Shown here: positions 61,069 through 64,000 of the stretch, in pieces
Layout: each line of letters starts with the position of its first letter
How positions within the stretch are numbered: position 1 is the stretch's first letter
Origin: Emergomyces orientalis
Lineage: Eukaryota; Ascomycota; Eurotiomycetes; Onygenales; Ajellomycetaceae
Length of the DNA stretch: 64,000 nucleotides
Assembly: GCA_002110485.1 (NCBI GenBank)
Contig: MOWL01000067.1
Span: 868,001 to 932,000 of the forward strand
Direction of reading: 5' to 3'
Notes under the pieces: generated by a model
The model's database searches: none
What the model was told of the DNA's origin: nothing
Seen by the model: only the letters and a program-made list of their open reading frames with translations
Made by a program: the position numbers and the translations under genes

Positions 61069-62235
61069 AGGTTGGGAGATATGTTTTTATAGCGTGTTGA
61101 GTGAAAGGTCGATCAGATATGTAGACAGCTGAGGGAAGAATGCGTTTGCATATAGATATCTCACGGCAATGGTTATAATCCTGTTGCTTCACAATAGCAA
61201 TAAACAAAACAGTTCCTGTCGTGGGAATGATCATTTCATTGCTCCTTTGCCGTGTCAGAGTATATAATGAGCAGCGTGACGCACATCGCAGATGAAGGAA
61301 TCGATAATGACGGCTACTTGCATCCACTGTGTACGATATTTTTTGCGGATGATATATATAACAAGGGATATACCGGGTGGGTCCGCCTGCAGCCCCCCAC
61401 GCTTTGGGCACTATGGCAAGCGGGTCATGCCGAAAGTTAGTTAGTTCGTTAACAAAATTCCAATCGAAGGCATAAAGGGAAATCGGCAAGTTGTTCCCAA
61501 AGAAATGATAAATCAGATTATATTATGGTTTATAGTATCTAACTATTCGAACAGAGACAAGGTTAGCCATGCTCTAGATTCAGATCACGCAGCTGGCCCA
61601 AATGTCTTCGTTCATGCCATATATGTGAGACCCAGAAAGGCCCACAACTCCACAGACCTTCAAGTGTTGGAAATTGTGAAGACCAGTTTAACATTTCATT
61701 GCTTCCCGTTGTCTTGTTAACAGAGCCCGAAATGCAGCTTTCTACCTACTATTAAACGTAACTGACCTATTTTAGAAAGGTGAAGTTAAGCAGGTTCACC
61801 AACAATGTCAAGAAAAGATTTCGTATAGTATCGCCACAGTCGGAAAAGACGGCAGGGGTGGAAAAACGGGGGCGAAAAGGTATGGCTGACGTTGATCCCG
61901 TCAATATCTGCATTTATAATCCTCTCCGGTCTTAGCATCCAACAGGGAGATGGTGAAGTTTTCGGGTGGAGAGCGCAGATGAAGGATACGTGCATGGGCC
62001 TTGAGTATCTTTGACGAACTTGGCAACGTGTACATGGGCAACAAAGAATAGAAAAGGCCTGAAGATTATTTCGTCGGCACCGGCAGTTGATTGATAGAAC
62101 TGGAGCAAGAAGGTTCGTGTGGCCCTTCTAGTCATCTCTCTAGATTCCAGGTACTAGAGTCATCAAACCGTTTAAGAGAGGCGAATAAAGCATGGCCCGA
62201 TACCCTTGCCGTAGACGAAACTGCATTGGGCATTG

Positions 62236-62571
62236 ATGGCTGAGAATCATTCCTCATGTAAGTTGATGCATGCCTCATTATCCTTTGAGAACCAGGGATC
62301 AAACGATTCCCATTTTGAATCGAGCCTCGAATTGTACTGGATGCTTGTGGAAACATGCAAGTTTACAAAGGAAAGTTGGAAAATCGGTGGAGCACCATGT
62401 TCGCAGCCTGTACTAGGATATAGGTATCTACCACTTGGAATAACCAGCAAGGTCTTTGATCATTATGACCGGCATGAGGAGCATGGCGCTGGAACGTGTG
62501 GGCGTGCCTTTCTCCCTGCATGTTTGGCAATGTATACGGTTACCGCTTCGAAAACTTTTCACGACCCCTGA
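62236..62571 (+). CDS. Doubtful small hypothetical protein, 111 aa
   Basis: An ATG-started frame (MAENHSSCKLMHASL...) ending at 62571. It has no recognisable domain, signal peptide or membrane span, and its composition is mixed and not low-complexity, which is the only argument for it. It could be chance or a remnant. Confidence 0.15.
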   Translation: MAENHSSCKLMHASLSFENQGSNDSHFESSLELYWMLVETCKFTKESWKIGGAPCSQPVLGYRYLPLGITSKVFDHYDRHEEHGAGTCGRAFLPACLAMYTVTASKTFHDP

Positions 62572-63279
62572 AATTAGATGTCTCGCCGTAATTAAGGCCT
62601 AGAAATTTCCAACGATAAACCGTGTTAAAGTCTCGAAAACGACTTGCAGTGTTTAAAAGGAAGGAAAATCGTGGGGCTAGGTGACAGAGAATGATGATAG
62701 ATAGAAAGAACGAAAGTTATTGAAAGTTGCGGCGGAGCTGTATTAGAATTTGACAAGGATTCAGTTTCGTGGGCAGGAAATTAGTATTGGGGATTTTGGC
62801 AACCTCATTGTTTCTTGCCAAAGTCGTGAGACATAATAGTACTTATCATTTAGGGGAGTAAAAGGTTCCAATTGAAACCTCCAACTCTTCTAACCCTAAT
62901 TCAGCTCGAATATCTGTCCTTGTCCTGCCATTCGCAAAATGTATCCCTCTGAAAAAAAAAGCCTTAACTGTTTTGAACAGGGTTCTATTAAAGTGCAGCA
63001 GAATTTGTATTTATGGGCCCACAGCAGCGTGGGTTAACCCGGAGATTATCCAGTGCACTGGATGTGCGAATAGACGGGTACTCTGGAAACGCGAGCCGCC
63101 AGGCTTCGGTGTTACCAGAAAGAGTACACGGATGTCAAGAGGTACTAGGGAGGTATTGCATGTTTTGAAGTTGGTGATCTGGATTCATGCAGACAATTTG
63201 TATTCGCGCGTGGTACCCAGAGGTTATCAAACGGTCCAGAGCATCGCTTTTAGCCCGAGACCACGCAGCAATATAGGGT

Positions 63280-63307
63280 TGTACAGTACATGTTCATGTA
63301 CTGTACA
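63280..63307. repeat. Near-perfect 28-bp palindrome built on GTACAGTACATG
   Basis: Arms TGTACAGTACATG (63280-63292) and CATGTACTGTACA (63295-63307) are perfectly complementary over 13 bp with a 2-base centre TT. The core matches the hairpin at 13030-13061. Confidence 0.9.
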
Positions 63308-63833
63308 TACAATATCCGATTCATTGCACCAGTTCTCCCGCTTATCCGAGATGTTGTGTTAAGGTTAACCGTTGAGCGGTAAAGGATGACGGCGGACTGC
63401 GGCAGTTTATAATGCGTTGTGCTTCGCCCTCGCCGGGTTTCAGGCGCAAAATGGTCCGGCTATACATCTAGGCGTGATGAGTCGGTCGATGGGGTTTAGA
63501 TCTGGATTGCTGCTCCATTTCTTTTCTCGACCGTCGGGTCTATCCAAGCTTCCCAATGTGACACAGTCCTCCGGCCATGTTGGACAGAGGTCGGATCATT
63601 TCGAAGTGCCGCGAATAGCTGAATCATGTACCGAATACCATTATAGCTCTGTCAATCAGAGGTGGTTAATTACTTTGCTTTCGGAATAGATGACTGGTTG
63701 AAATGGGATAGGACTACTTCATCATGAATGAGATGTGGGAACGAGGGATGACGGCCAAACGCCATACTTCGCAATACAACAAGATTGCTACTGACGCGAG
63801 TACATCAAGTTCATAATAGTAAGCTACTGAAAC

Positions 63834-64000
63834 ATGAACTTAATACCGGGGGGATTTCTTTCTTGCACGACTGTGGACAGGAAGTCGATGGAGGGTCGAA
63901 AGTCATACTGGGTTGATGAATGGGAATTTCTTACAGACGATCGACGCATCATTCTTGAGACAAGCGCACCTCAGCACAAGGCATTTGATGGTGTTTTGAA
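63834..64000 (+). CDS. Possible 5' end of an unrecognised gene running off the right edge
   Basis: From ATG 63834 the frame is open to the window end (55 codons), reading MNLIPGGFLSC, then SYWVDEWEFLTDDRRIILE and TSAPQHKAFDGVL. The second half has balanced, helical-looking composition like real protein, but there is no domain to name and the frame is short. A TTACAG at 63931-63936 could instead be an intron acceptor, so the first residues are uncertain. Confidence 0.3.
   Translation, partial: MNLIPGGFLSCTTVDRKSMEGRKSYWVDEWEFLTDDRRIILETSAPQHKAFDGVL

Larger units (their letters stand above)
61069..63833. other. Gene-poor right flank
   Basis: About 2.8 kb with only short open frames. It contains one perfect palindrome (63280-63307) and one doubtful small ORF at 62236. 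I see no transposon termini or tRNA. Confidence 0.45.

Noticed and set aside
60758..61489. 243-codon minus-strand open frame
   Set aside because: It lies opposite cupin exon 4 and the 3' region, has no domain, and the sense strand gives a complete cupin with matching splice phases.

Overview
This is nuclear DNA of a filamentous ascomycete (Pezizomycotina). The genes carry many short introns, mostly 50-120 bp, with GT-AG ends and CTAAC/CTGAC-like branch sites. The gene set is typical of that group: an NLR-like NACHT protein, a HAK potassium transporter, an HDEL-tailed BiP, long-tailed ATG13 and VPS27. A eurotiomycete, perhaps of the order Onygenales, is my best guess, but that is inference from gene style and not from a search. 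I see no convincing transposon, rRNA, tRNA or CRISPR array. All exon models below were joined by hand from splice sites; reading phase was checked at every junction.

Layout from left to right. At 1-179 (-) is the 5' end of a probable PAP2-type lipid phosphatase. At 1396-6427 (+) is a NACHT/STAND NLR-like protein, followed by MED7 (7094-7932, +) and a HAK/KUP potassium transporter (8805-12034, +). A gene-poor convergent stretch follows, then cytochrome b5 (14364-15250, -). HBS1, a ribosome-rescue GTPase (17423-20667, +), the ER chaperone BiP/KAR2 (21847-24183, +) and a secreted, probably GPI-anchored NucA/NucB-type nuclease (26060-28299, +) come next, with a small membrane-anchored gene on the other strand (28605-29792, -).

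A DOA4/USP8-like deubiquitinase (31225-34694, -) lies head to head with VPS27/ESCRT-0 (35617-38140, +). These two proteins act at successive steps of the same endosomal sorting pathway and share a 0.9 kb upstream region. Two unrecognised genes follow: a disordered protein (39218-41167, +) and a single-span membrane protein (42630-44088, +). A very large ankyrin-RCC1-double BTB protein resembling IBtk (44595-49861, -) is separated by 5.3 kb from ATG13 (55150-58309, +). A small YjlB-like cupin (59949-61068, +) is the last confident gene. The right edge is gene-poor but ends in an open reading frame that may be a cut gene.

Most of the window is housekeeping: transcription, translation quality control, ER folding, endosomal sorting, autophagy and ion uptake. 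The accessory-looking genes are the NLR, the nuclease and the DUF7730-like protein. The most notable observations are the DOA4/VPS27 divergent pair, two zinc-ligand positions occupied by Asp in the VPS27 FYVE domain, a GC-AG intron in the HAK gene, the architecture of the secreted nuclease, and a palindrome built on GTACAGTACAT that recurs in distant intergenic regions.
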